A stretch of 64,000 bases of DNA. It comes from Lampris incognitus (Eukaryota; Chordata; Actinopteri; Lampriformes; Lampridae). A model generated the notes under the pieces. The model did no database searches, had not been told where the DNA came from, and worked only from the letters and a program-made list of their open reading frames with translations. Positions 13,368-25,019 of this stretch are shown here, piece after piece. Both the position numbers and the translations under genes were made by a program. The DNA lies in assembly GCF_029633865.1 (NCBI RefSeq), contig NC_079213.1, positions 95,763,320 through 95,827,319 of the forward strand, written 5' to 3'. Numbering within the stretch: position 1 is the first letter of the stretch; every line of letters starts with the position of its first letter.

Positions 13368-13700
13368 GTATTTTTTTAAAAAGAAGATACGTATACTTCA
13401 TACATCCTCTGCATTTAACCCATCCTACTGTATAGGAGCAGTGGGCAACTGCAGTGACTGGGGACCAACTCCAGTTCTTCTTTCCATTGCCTTGCTCACG
13501 GGCACAGATAGGAGTATTAACCCTAACACGCATGTCTTTTTGATGGTGGGAGGAAACCGGAGCACCTGGAGGAAACCCACGCAAACACAGGGAAAACAAT
13601 GCAAACTCCACACAGAAAGGACCTGCGATGGCCTTGGGTTCGAACCCAGGACCTTCTTGCTGTGAAGTAACAGTGCTAACCACTGGGCCACCGTGCCACC
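13368..13700 (-). repeat. tRNA-headed SINE, second tail type (- strand)
   Basis: In reverse orientation it starts 'ggtggcacggtggcccagtgg', with 'gggttcgaacccaagg' as B-box. Its downstream part differs from the 12944 copy: 'caaaaagacatgcgtgttag', a 'ctggagttggtccc' segment and an end near 'gatgggttaaatgcagagga'. It shares the head of the previous repeat but has another tail, so the two are composite SINE families. Confidence 0.75.
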
Positions 13701-13738
13701 AATCATGTATGTATATGAGGTGTCAATGTCTTTGATTC

Positions 13739-14117
13739 TTTTTTTATTTTTTTTATTTTGATATACTTTTATTAATCCCTGTAGGGAAATTATGCTCTGC
13801 ATTTAACTCATCCTAGCTGTGTAGCTAGGAGCAGTGGGCAGCTGCTGTGCAGCACCTAGGGACCAACTCCAGTTCGTCTTGCCATGCCTTGATCAGGGGC
13901 ACAGACACAAGTATTAACCTTAATGTGCCTGTCTTTTTGATGGTGGGGGAAACTGGAGAACCCCGGAGAAAACCCACCGCAGACATAGGGAGAACATACA
14001 AATGCCACACAAAGGATGACGTGGGATGACCCCCAAGGTTGGACAACCCCGGTTTTCGAACCCAGGACCTTCTTGCTGTGAGGCGAGAGCGCTAACCACT
14101 GCGCCACCGTGCTGCCC
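13739..14117 (-). repeat. tRNA-headed SINE, second tail type, fuller copy (- strand)
   Basis: Same family as 13368-13700, but extending to the 3' terminus. In reverse orientation it ends in a LINE-like tail 'tttccctacagggattaata' followed by an A-rich run at 13739-13760. The B-box is 'ggttcgaaaaccggg'-like, with the last bases degenerate. Two copies of the same family lie side by side in the same orientation. Confidence 0.78.
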
Positions 14118-17100
14118 AAATGATGCCCCAATATGACTGTGGCAACAGTTTTCCTGAACTCGAACTTTCTACCTCTTTAAAAATGACAAATCTAAACCAT
14201 TCTTGCAACTTTAATCACTTGACTTTTTGGGCTGAACCGTATTTCTTTTGCCGCTGTTGTGCTGCTTCGGTATGAATGCAAGCTAATAAAAAGGCCACAA
14301 ATTCACTCCCACATATTCAAATACACAATCTCCATCTGTTCACGTTAACATAATTTAATGGTTATGTATTAATAATGTAATATAATAAACAGAAAAAATA
14401 GCATCACATAGGTGAATTGCCCAAATGAAGAAGAAGGTCGGGGATCAGTATCACTTGCTGATGCTTGGTCTTCATCCATAACATCTTACCACCTGCTTTC
14501 ACAATATAGGCTAGTGTAGGGTGTCAGGGTCATGGACACATCAGTCCAAACACTGTGATGTTTTTGCTTTGCTTGTTATGAAATTGCTCAAAAACACCAT
14601 TACACTCTACCAGCTGAATCTTTCAAATGCTTGCTAAATCTTTATTGACTGACTACAATTATTTTTAACCCCATCCTGTCCCTCGACCACATAGTGTTGG
14701 TTTTATTGTTCATTAACATACCTGACACATAAACTAAGTCATAAGTATCCTCCCCTTACCCTGCTCCGTGTATGTTTTATTTCGGTTCAGTGTTACTCGA
14801 TGCCACCAATCATTAGGCACGTATGTCTATGTATAGTGTACATAAACATAACTAGCATAGTATACATGTATACTAAGCTAGCTGATATACCATCTGTTTA
14901 CTTCTCGCTAAGGACGTGTTTATAAAGTAAAGCCAAGGTTAGCCACACCAGTGCAGAATCACAGACTGGAATATGAGAGGGTGTGTGGAATTATATCACC
15001 AGAAACTTCAAGATTTTGAAATTACAAGTGGCAAAGGAAGCAGGTTGCCACTGAACTGGCATATATCACAAGTAAAAGATGATCGACTGGACAACGCCAT
15101 TGATTCTACACACATACTATGTATGCTCTATGAGTACGGCCGCCAGCTTCTGCTGATTTCTATGATGAATTTTTAATCCTTGAGCGGTCCACAGAGGAAT
15201 AACTTTGGGTCTGAGAATCCGAAGGACATCATGGCTTCAGGGGAGCCATCATTATGGAACTTCTCATAGTCTGCGGTTGTAATTGTAACATGTTTACATT
15301 CCAGCTCATGCAGCTCGCAGTTTAAACATATTTCAGATATTTACTTCGGCAACAGTAGTTGGGGAAAAAGTATTAGCAAAACTCTTGACAAATATGATTA
15401 AGGCAATCGTGATAGGTGTTTGTTTTTTTGGGGGGGGGTGTTATACACACACACACACACACACATACATGTATGAATGTATATATACATGTATATACAT
15501 GTATACACGCGTGTGTGTGTGTGTGTGTGTGTGTATATACATGTAGGGGTGTAGTATGGGAAAAGCTGGACTATTGATTTGATAAAGTTGAATACTCAGC
15601 ATCTGAAAAAGCTATGTGCTGATCAGACTTGATCACCATAGATAGTAATGTAGAGGTGGTGCTGAACTGGAATACATCTATCTGACCTTTCGGAGTCCGT
15701 GGAAAAGTGCTTTGGGGATCTATTTGGAGTCATGGACTCATGGAGTCATGTGGAGTCTCCACATGTTGCATAGTCAGTGGCTGCATTCAGAAGACACACA
15801 CACACAAGCACATGTAGCTAGTGTTATAACAGACAGTGGAGCTAAGTCATTCACAGTAGACATATGGGTGTTACGACACAGCAGTCAAACACAGTTCCTT
15901 GTATCAGTAGTAGTAGAAATGGGACCAAAGTCCACTATTTGAACTTCACCATACTGTTGGCCCGATGGGGCCTCTGCAATGCAGCGCTGCAGTATTAGCA
16001 GGCCTAGCCGTCATCATCAACATCTTGACCCAGTTAGTGTGACGCTGGGTAACTGGAGGTGGGCTGACCTGGGGGAGATGCAGGGATTAGCAGATGAGTG
16101 GGAGGAGGGGGGGTATGGGTAGGGGTGTAGCGAGGAGGAGAAACAGTGAAAAAAAATGTATTGAATCTAAGGGACGATTTTCTCAGTAGACGCAAGACAG
16201 AAAAGACACAGGGCTCTAACCTTAACGGACAGTGAACATGAGTAATTTAAGTTTCATTCCAGTATCAGGTATAAACACTGTTTACACAAAGTTGCAATCC
16301 ATCACGAATGAAAATGAACCAAACTAAAATACGTTTGACAAATGGTTTACACATTTTAAAACTAAATGTTAACTTTAAAGTTTGCTTCTTTTTTTTTACA
16401 AATTGAATACAAGATACACCGCATTTTGGACAGCAATTTTTCAACATAATTCTTTATTTGTTCTTTCATAAACACTGGAATGAGATTTGCAGGCCATAAG
16501 AATACTCATTCAGGTATGCACGCACACATGTACACATGCACACACACACACACAGAGCTGTGTATTATTAGTCTTTGTTTGTTGCCCTACAACCCACCCC
16601 AGTGTGTAGTTGAAGGGTATTTGCAAACAGGGGTCCCGACAGCGAAGTCCGGGCCTGTCAGAGCTGGTTCCAGCGTGCTAAGAGAGCTATGCCTGCATGC
16701 TTCGGGTGTCTTTGGTGGAAACTAGCTGGATGGCATATTTTCCTAGTGCTTCAGTGAACAGGCATGTGACTGGGAAACTACAATGAGTACACAGTCATCC
16801 AGAGGTGAAGGATGGGCTGGAAGGTCAAAGGTTAATCTTTGCTAACCAACTGTCATATTGTACATGTTTTGTACATTACGCAAACATTCAAGAAACTTTA
16901 CAAAAAGGTATTCTCTACGAAGTGGTTAATACATTATTATATTTGTTAATAACTCATTTATTCCTGCATTAAGAATCATTTATTAGATGGTTTAACTCAT
17001 TATGAAGACATTTTGGGTTGCCAGGTTAGGAGCCCACCTATTATCAATTTGACAGTCTCCACTGACATTCTCTCAGAAACCACATGACTTACATGTGTGC

Positions 17101-17154
17101 GACCACCGATTTCGTTCTCAGCAAGTTGTGTACTACAAATACTGCAACTTTAAA
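14118..17154. other. No gene recognised; AT-rich with a self-complementary CA/TG microsatellite
   Basis: About 3 kb without coding or transposon signature that I can recognise. At about 15447-15546 a (CA)n tract, 'tacatgtatatacatgta' words and a (TG)n tract form an imperfect palindrome. Small frames (14973-15176, 15712-15942, 16265-16447, 16480-16725) have no supporting features. Confidence 0.5.
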
Positions 17155-17164
17155 GTGTCGTGCA

Positions 17165-17596
17165 GGGGGGCATCTGGGTGGCGTGGCAGTCTATTCCATT
17201 GCCTACCAACACGGGGCTCGCCGGTTCGAATCCCCATGTTACCTCCGGCTTGGTCGGGCATCCCTACACGGACACAGTTGGCCGTGTCTGCAGGTGGAAA
17301 GACGGATGTGGATGTGTTTCCTGGTTGCTGCACTAGCGCCTCATCTGGTCGGTCGGGGCGCCTGTTCAGGGGGGAGGGGGAACTGCGGGGAATAGCGAGA
17401 TCGTGCCACATGCCCCTGGTGAAATTCTTCACTGTCAGGTGAAAAGAAGCGGCTGGTGACTCCACATGTATCGGAGGAGGCATGTGGTAGTCTGCAGCTC
17501 TCCCCGGATAGGCAGAGTGGGTGGAGCAGTGACCGGGATGGCTCGGAAGAGTAGGGTAATTGGCCAGATACAATTGGGGAGGAAAAGGGGGGGGGG
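17165..17596 (+). repeat. Full-length tRNA-derived SINE with 10-bp target-site duplication
   Basis: The element starts 'catctgggtggcgtggcag', contains a perfect B-box 'ggttcgaatcc' near 17222-17233 and ends in a purine-rich run with poly-G. It is bounded by the direct repeat GTGTCGTGCA at 17155-17164 and 17597-17606, a target duplication expected of LINE-driven retroposition. The body ('ctcatctggtcggtcggggc' and so on) is a common teleost SINE sequence whose family name I cannot assign. Frames in both directions across it are translated repeat, not genes. Confidence 0.88.
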
Positions 17597-17606
17597 GTGT
17601 CGTGCA

Positions 17607-18254
17607 TATGCAAAAGTCAATTTTTGTGCAGTTGTGACAGCAACTTTTGTCGCAATCTTTAGGTTGTGGTTTGTGAGGTTGGCACATAACTGCTCAGCTA
17701 GCTTCATCCAATCACATGGTTTCCATAACAACTTCTGTGAAGGCGCTCCCCATGTGGGCTCCCAACCTGGCAACCCAAAAAGTCTTTTAATCATTGCGTT
17801 TTAACACCGTATTACTGATTTATGACAAGTTATTAACAAATATTGAAGTCATCAGTAACCACTCATTTGCCTTTTGTAAAGTGCTATCCTTTTTCAGAAA
17901 TCCTACTTACCAGCAGGAAATATCACCCAGCAGCTCAGAGGGGAGTAGACACATTTCTGGTGAGAGGGTCATTACGTTTGCGTTCAGGAAACTTTACATC
18001 ATCTGTGTGGCTGGGCAGTTGGGAAGTTTCAAAACGGCACAGGTGGCAGAACAGATAAGGTAACGTGCATGTTTCGACACAGCACAGGAGGGAAGAAAGG
18101 GAGCTTTGAGGTTGTCTGCCAGTGTTACGCTCTTCAGCGATTACTCTTGGGTCAAGTTGTCTGTCTGTGTGCTCATATCTACACCTAGAGAACACTGCAC
18201 TCATTTCTGGGGTAATTAAAAGGGCCACCAAAACATATTCTAACTATGATTGTT

Positions 18255-18317
<63 letters not shown>

Positions 18318-18441
18318 CAGCCCACCCACAGAAATTGCTGGGCCGCTGAAAAGATCCAGTGAACCCCCCCCACACACACACACACACACACAAATCTGCT
18401 TTACTCATATCAATGCATTTGCTTGCTCTCTCTCTCCTACT

Positions 18442-18477
<36 letters not shown>

Positions 18478-20934
18478 CACAATAGAGCTCTTTGACACAC
18501 TTAAACACACCAAGGTCAACAAAGCTCTGCTACACTTACGCCACACAGTAGAAAATGCAATTTATTACCTCGAAGCTTCATCTTTGCCTCTTACACGGCC
18601 GTCTTCCTGGAAGCAAAGTCCTTTATAATGTCTTAAAAGTCCATCTGTTCAGCCAGTTCACACTCAATGGTACTTGCCCTTATAATTGCTTATATTTAGG
18701 ATGAACATGATTATTGGCCTCCGTGGGCTCCCCCTAGCGGCCGGGTTCCAGAAAGCTTACACCCCCCCCCCCCATGGGAGACCCTGTGTGTGTGTGTGTT
18801 TACATTTATGTGAGGTCTCTGTGCCTGAGGCTGAGCCTGTGTGAGCGTGTGTCCACACACGCATGTGAACGTGTGCAGGTGAACGTGTGTGTGAGTGAGT
18901 GTGCTCAGGTGCTCTCACGTGCATACGCAGTCCCATGTGGTGTGGTGGAAACAGTGGGCAAAGCGACTTACTCTAGATAAAGGGGATCCAGAGGAAAATC
19001 TGTGTTGAAGGGATCTGCTGTGCCTTAGGAGGCCGGAGAACATGGCCTGAGCTGATGATGGACCGATCACAACTGGGCTGAGGAACTGAATATAAGGGGA
19101 GGGGGCTGGTGAGATTCAAAGGACAGGAGATTCGGTATCATTCAAGAAAGACTAACCCGCAAAAAAAGAAGTTACAGCCAGACGTCATCCGCTAAAGGCA
19201 ATGGTATTTGGCTCCTTGTTTGGGAAGAGCCAAGTGAGAGTCTGCTCTAGGATTAGTGGTGTTCCTCTGCTGGTGCTGTTAGCTTTGGTTCGCAGCTGTC
19301 GTACCAGCCGCATCTCCCCACCCCCTAGGGGGTATCATGCGTGCATGACTCCTTCATGGAATGAACCATTACGCAGGTGCTAAGTTTACCTCCCTTTCTG
19401 CAATGGATGTCAATCACAGTGGGATGATGAGGCCAAAGGACGACATAGACACGGCTCTCTAAACTGTTTGCTCATCTTTAGCATAGCAAAGCAGCCATGC
19501 ATATTCCCTATTTAGGAACAGTTGTGTGATGAAGAGGCCCTTTAGTATGCCGGCTTTCCCCCCTGCGCTATTTTTTGTGTTGCTGGTAATTTAGGAACTA
19601 AGTAAGTAAGCAAGCAAGTAAATAAACTTCATTTATATAGCACTTTTCAAAACAGGAGTTATACAGCGTTTCATAGCTGATAATAAAAAATGCACAATAG
19701 TACACAACATGAAAACATCAAGTTAAGTCAATTTTATTTTGTATAGCTCAATATGGCAAATTACAAATTTGCCTCAAGGGGCTTTACAGCAACACAACAT
19801 CCTGTCCTTAAACCCTCGTATCGGATAACTCACTAAAACACAGTTCATAAAATGGAAACAAACGCTCGACAAATAAATCAAGATTAAAAGACAAGTGAGT
19901 GACCTCCAAGTGAGAAAATCATGAGAAACATAAATCCAAATAGGAGCAAGCCCCTACCAGCCCCATGACTAAACATAGATGCATTGATTCTGTCAGTGAG
20001 GGCATGAAAGGGCAAGCTGCTTGCTTCTATTCACACTTCCATGAAATGCATGACTGCGTGTGTGTGTGTGTGGGTGTGTGTGTGTGTGTGCGCGCAAGAG
20101 AGTGACTTGGCTTGGCCTTGCCCTTATACTACAACACAACATTTCAAGTCCCCTCTTTCCATCCACACCACACTTGTCCCAAAAAAAACATGCACAGACC
20201 CACACTTACACACACAGAAAGAATACACACATTGTACACATATTTTCGATCCCGCCCCGCTGATGTTCTCCTCTCACCTCTCCAGTATGTGACACTTCAC
20301 ACTGGAATGTCAGCTGATCACAAACCCCATTGTCAGGAGCTCGAGGGAAAGACGGGGATATTTTACACGTCTGTCCCAGCCAAACAACCTGATGTCACAC
20401 TTACATTCTCTTACACACACACCCTTCTCTCAGGTGTGTGTGGGCTTTATTGGCATGAAAGTTTTACAACAATGTTGCCAAAGCATCAAAAAATACAGTT
20501 TAAACGGTACTCTCTCTCTATTACAGAGAAATGAAAGATATCAAGCAATTCAGTGTCATCTGGGCTCATGGGGATGTGTTGTGCTCGGTAAACGACAACC
20601 AACTTGTCCTTTTTTTCTAGAGAATTGATGCGATTTATTTATTTTTAAGTAGTTATTTATTTGCTTGTGTTTTGAATATGGCTGCATTTTAAAAAAAAAA
20701 GTTACTTTTAAAAATCAACCCCCCCCCCTCTCTCTTTCTCTCTCGATTGATATGTGAAGTGGTTCTGTGATGGAAAATGCAAGTCTTTATTGGACAGGTT
20801 ATTGTGAAGGAGTGACTTTGTTCATATTGTTAAAAAAAGATGTCATGCTTAAGTCTGTTTCTTGTTGAAATTAAACTTGTTTTACAATTAAAAAATGGAA
20901 GAGGAACTCTTTCATTTTTTGGATGTGTTAAGTA
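17607..20934. other. No gene recognised; microsatellites and fragments of dispersed repeats
   Basis: (TG)n at about 18255-18316 and (CA)n at about 18370-18392 and 18445-18472 could pair with each other. Around 19627-19655 ('atttatatagcacttttcaa') and 19727-19790 ('tttgcctcaaggggctttac') are short tails typical of fish interspersed repeats. Poly-C runs occur at about 18762-18773 and 20717-20728. No credible coding frame. Confidence 0.5.
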
Positions 20935-21262
20935 GAGTTCAGTGCCGACTCTGTCCATGGGTAAGTCTGCCATTTTCTGCACTTCACATCTGCCACGGAG
21001 CCTTCGGCAAGTAACATAGTATCTGAAGACGAGGGAGCATACAGATCTTTTAGCTCCCACAAACCAGTGACCTGCCATGTGTACAGCACCTTCAGTTAAA
21101 TGCCGCCCCTGATGTTGAGACTGCTCATGATGTCTCACAATGAGCAATGCAAGGTGATGTCGTCCAGGGATTATGATGGGATTCTTCTCATTATGTCCAA
21201 TGTTTTCTCAAGAAATGCGTCCTCCAACTGTCAGCAGGCCATCCTCTCCTATGACTACCCCA
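20935..21262 (-). pseudogene. BEL/Pao retrotransposon, integrase zinc-finger fragment
   Basis: Reading the - strand from about 21262, a degenerate frame shows 'LLTVGGRIS', then 'PIIIPGRHHLALLIVRHH', 'HQGRHLTEGAVHMAGHWFVG' and 'CRRLRGRCEVQKMADLP'. This is the pre-integrase region of BEL/Pao elements, with its paired His and paired Cys (HHCC) zinc-binding pattern. A stop follows 'GRIS', and the catalytic core is absent beyond about 20935. It is in the same orientation and order as the gag/protease pieces at 21.9-27.8 kb, so it is the 3' part of the same decayed element, with the reverse transcriptase/RNase H region lost or replaced. Confidence 0.78.
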
Positions 21263-21352
21263 ACAGGTGAATGGAATCCCAGGCTAGATTAAATGTTCCA
21301 CCTGGGGCTAACTCATGCTGTGCACTTAGATTTCAATTGCTGTTTTCTTCAG

Positions 21353-21590
21353 ATGCTGTGACAAAAAGCAGCCGGGCCACAGCATCCGAGGTGGAAGCTG
21401 CCATCAAAATGTGGCTCAGAAATGCCAGGGATAGAGACGGAGGAAGGAACAGAAGGAGCAAAAAATAAATAGATTTCATGTTTGGGGTTTTTTTTATATT
21501 TAATGTTCTTATTGTGTTCAAATGTGGTTCTATGTTTCCATTCCAATTGTTTCCAATTTTCAATAAATTATTTCTTCGTATAATTTATAT
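21353..21590 (+). CDS. Isolated terminal exon of an unidentified gene or transposon
   Basis: A strong splice acceptor ('tgctgttttcttcag', AG at 21351-21352) precedes an open frame (phase one) that ends with 'RDRDGGRNRRSKK' and TAA at 21466-21468. An AATAAA polyadenylation signal lies at 21562-21567. The encoded segment of about 38 residues is basic and helical-looking ('ASEVEAAIKMWLRNA'). No upstream exon is visible on this strand nearby. It sits in the gap of the BEL element, so it may have arrived with another element. I do not recognise the family. Confidence 0.35.
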
Positions 21591-21639
21591 TTTCTTCATT
21601 TTTTTGTTGAAGCTGGCTGTCAATAAATGTCACTAGCAT

Positions 21640-21945
21640 ACACATGGGGCACTATGGGCCCGTGTGGGACCACTGCTCCCAGCCCAAAGTGTGGGCATAC
21701 GTACTATGGGCATGCTGCGGGCCCACAATGGGTCCCAGTGAGGGCCCACTCTGCTTAGTGTGGGCAGCCATGTGGGCTGAGTGTGGGCTGCCCACTGGGG
21801 CCCCACCAGGGGCCTTTAGTGTGGGGCCCACATGTGCCCCGCATTTCATGCCGGTAACGGGGCCCACAGTGGGCTGCCCACAGTGAGCCCTTGTTCCTGC
21901 CCGCAGTGGCCCTATAAGGGCCCCAAAGAGGCATGTTTGTTGGGG
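21640..21945. repeat. GGGCCC / GTGGGC palindromic-motif cluster
   Basis: Roughly 300 bp dominated by 'gggcccac', 'gtgggctgcccac' and 'ggggccccac' words, each self-complementary and spaced 10-40 bp apart. The frames on both strands are simple translations of these words. The cluster interrupts the BEL pol reading frame at about 21945. Confidence 0.7.
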
Positions 21946-22637
21946 ACAACTTGAACCGAAGGCCACCCTGATCTGGCCCGACTTTCTTGGGTGGTAGACC
22001 CCGAACAGCAGTAAATACCAGCATTCCGCATGCTTCTTGAGTGGAGGAGCCACTTCGGCATGGCCTTGCTCCAGTATCTTCTCCATAAAGCCAAAGAAGT
22101 GTTCCTTCATGTCAGGTTTCATTGAGAAAGACCGATCTAATGATCTGAAATGATTCAGGGCCTGTTCTGTTACTGGGTAGATGCCATCTCTGAGGCTTGA
22201 AGGGGATGGGGGCTACCCAACTGTTTCCTTTATCTTTGTAGAAGCCTTGTTTCATCATATGTAGGAAGGTCAGGTCTTCGATGGAAGGGGCTAGCTTTTC
22301 ATCATCTTCCTTTCTCTTGAAGATGTCATCTGCCCTTGTCTTGTGTCAGTTTCTTAGCTAAGACATTAGTGTGCATTCCTCGGGCATTCACTTTACAGAA
22401 ACTCTCCTTCACATGAAAAGTGTTGGGGCATGGTTTAAAGAGGGACTGTCTACCATTTTCCAGAGTGTTGGTAAAGAAGACGTTGACGCTAAGTGGCTTA
22501 TGGACTCTGCCCAAACAAATGTTACCGACTAGGACCCACCCAAGGTCTAGTTTTTGGGCATATGGTGCATCATGTGGTCCATTTATCTGTCCTCTCGCCT
22601 TGTGTATTCTGATGATATCTCTGCTAAGTAGCATCAT
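21946..22637 (-). pseudogene. BEL/Pao protease-reverse transcriptase junction fragments
   Basis: The - strand frame 22326-22637 encodes 'GRDIIRIHKARGQINGPHDAPYAQKLDLGWVLVG' in pieces, followed by 'FTNTLENGRQ'. This is the segment downstream of the BEL aspartic protease. The frame 21946-22122 continues with 'HAEVAPPLK' and 'GVYHPRKSGQIRVAF', the entry to the reverse transcriptase, and then runs into the GGGCCC cluster. Frameshifts separate the pieces. No polymerase catalytic motif remains. Confidence 0.8.
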
Positions 22638-22824
22638 AATTGGAGCATCATGGTCAAGCTCTGGGATCTGGCCTGCTATAGGCTGTAAGTAAGTGTGGGT
22701 GTTGAAGAGCAGCTTGTGGTGTAGGGATCTCCAACCGGTTATTTGGAATGTTGTTACACTCTATTAAGGTCGGAAGAGAAAGTGTGACATGTTCGTCCGT
22801 GGAACTTACTGGAAAGCAATGTGC

Positions 22825-24785
22825 TCATCTCCCACTTGTCTCTGCCACACCTGCGCAGGTTTTTAGATGGTAAGGAGAGCTGTGGCTTTCCAACTTGAAA
22901 ACAAAGAATTCTGGTCTCACCAAGGAACGATTACTTTGGTCATCAATAACAGCATACACTTTGATTGCCTTATCCTGCTGACCATTCGGAAACTCTTTGA
23001 CGAGGCAGATCTTTGAGCAGGTTTTACCACTCAAGATTACCTCTGCAGACTTCAGTGCAACTGGCTGACACATCTTCTTTGGAAATATCACACCTCTCCC
23101 CGCCATGATCTTCAGTAGGGGTGAGGGCGTTTACAGACTCAGGTGCAGCCCCTGGGTGTAGAGCAGAGTGACGCCTCTCACTGCCGCACTCATTACACTT
23201 TAAAGACCTTTCGGAATTCCTTGCTAGGTGTGTGGTTAACGTTATGCATTTAAAGCAAATGCCATTCTGCTTTAGAAAGGCTTTCAGACTTTTCCCTGAA
23301 CCCTCTGCATTTGTATAAAGGGTGTGGCTTCTTATGAATTGGACACAGCTTTGCTGGATCAATGTTAGCCTTTTGTATGTCTTCGTCTGCTGTTTTATTC
23401 AGAGAGATGTCTCTCTTGTGGACTGAGACAGATGTTCTGTTCGAGTTTCTAAGGTGTTCTTGTTTTGTGTGGTCTGCATGGGGAGGGAGAAAGAAACTAG
23501 GGTCATTGCGCATCTTTGCTTGATCTGATACTCATATGAAATCAACAATGACAGAAAATGGAGGATAGGAGACACCATGCTGCTTTTTAACGTGTAGCCT
23601 AGCATCATCCATCTCTCCTGTAGATTAAAGCGCAGCTTTTGAACTATGCTGGTTATGCCCCGTGCTGTATCTAAACAGGCAAGACCAGAAAGCACTCCCT
23701 CTGATTTTGCTGCTTGAAGCTCCATCAACAGATCTCCCAGTTCTCTCAGTTTCTTCCAGTCTGTTTGAAATCTTTGGGAAGCTGTCAACTCTTTTGAGTA
23801 ATGCACTCTCAGGTGCCCCAAAGCATTCATCAAGTCACTGCCAAACCATCTGCAGTCCCTTTTCTGGGTTATGGACATGTATGGCTCTTATCCTTTTTGC
23901 TTGTTCTTTTGACTCCGCACCTAGCCACTTAACTAGGAGATCCATCTCTTCTTTAACTGAGAGGTGAAGGCCTATTGTGGTATTCAAGAATGACGCTTTC
24001 CAGGCCTTATAATTTTCTGGGTGATCATCAAACTGCAGTAGGCCTGTGGCAATAACCTCTCTACCTGCCATGAACCTAACAAGATCAGACATATTCTGAC
24101 TGTCTCCATAGTGAGCCTGTGGGGTGCTAACAGGAAACTGGGCATGTGTTTTTGGTGAAGGTGGGTGTGGCTTGACCTGTGGGTAAGTCTGAGATTGTGG
24201 CACTGGGGTTAGGGCTGGTGGCTGCGCCACACCATGGTGGAGAGTATCTGCGAGTAAGTAACTATGATTCTCAGGTTGCCTGACATGGCCAAAATAAGCT
24301 TTGTGCTTCTGCTCTCTAAAGCCTGAATGCTCTGTGGTTTGTGATGGCCTGGTAGCATTGGGATCAGAGTAGGTAACTTGTCTCTCTACGATAACTGCTA
24401 GGGAAATGTGTTTCAACATCATAGGTGGCCCTTGTAGATGGCCTGCTATGGGGAAAGCTACTGTCTGTGTCTAAGCCATACATTTGGGATGGCACTGGTG
24501 GTGGCCTTGGGTCTTCTGATGTCATGACTGGGTCTGCCTGAGTGTCAGTCCATAGCCTGGTCTGCTCTTTAACATAGTCAATGGTTCGCTGAGCAGAATC
24601 ATGAGCACTGAATTCTACATCACGTTTCAACTCAAAGTTCGATTCTTTGTTGCACACGAGGGCTGCCGCCAATGCTCTGGCCTTTGCAACTGCTGCTGCT
24701 ATTTTTTTTTCAGCATTTAGGACATCAAGTTGTGCATCTAAGTATACTTTCTCTGCATCCAAGTGTGCTTTTTGCATTCTAATCT
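22825..24785 (-). pseudogene. BEL/Pao gag and protease region, frameshifted
   Basis: Successive - strand frames overlap in order from high to low coordinate. They are a coiled-coil-like gag N-terminus (24364-24777, 'AEKKIAAAVAKARALAAALV'), 'MSDLVRFMAGREVIATGLLQ' (23835-24422), 'RELGDLLMELQAAKSEG' (23399-23878), and 'LCPIHKKPHPLYKCRGF' with a CCHC-like knuckle (23024-23513). Last comes 'VKVYAVIDDQSNRSLVRPEF' (22825-23106), the aspartic-protease-like motif with D-D-Q in place of a simple DSG. This order and these motifs are typical of teleost BEL/Pao elements. Several frameshifts make it non-functional. Confidence 0.85.
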
Positions 24786-25019
24786 ACTACTATTATTTTC
24801 GGCTGCTCCCGTTAGGGGTCGCCACAGTGGATCATCCATTTCCATTTATTCCTGTCTTCTGCGTCTTCCTCTGTCACACCAGTCACCTGCATGTCACCCC
24901 TCACCAAACCATAAACCTCCTCTTTGGCCTTCCTCTTTTCCTCTTTCCTGGCAGCTCCATAATCAGTATCCTTCTCCCAATATACCCAGCATCTCTCCTC
25001 CACACATGTCCAAGCCATC

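Noticed and set aside
13351..14131. Protein-coding frames on the - strand
   Set aside because: They are translated SINE copies with shared head and tail.
17133..17687. 184-codon - strand frame
   Set aside because: Lies over the tRNA-derived SINE with target duplication; the other strand has equally long frames, so it is repeat sequence.
19201..19383. 60-codon open frame
   Set aside because: No homology that I recognise, no signals of transcription or splicing.
21644..22122. Pro/Gly-rich frames over the GGGCCC cluster
   Set aside because: Palindromic words give open frames on both strands; only the part above about 21946 has BEL similarity.
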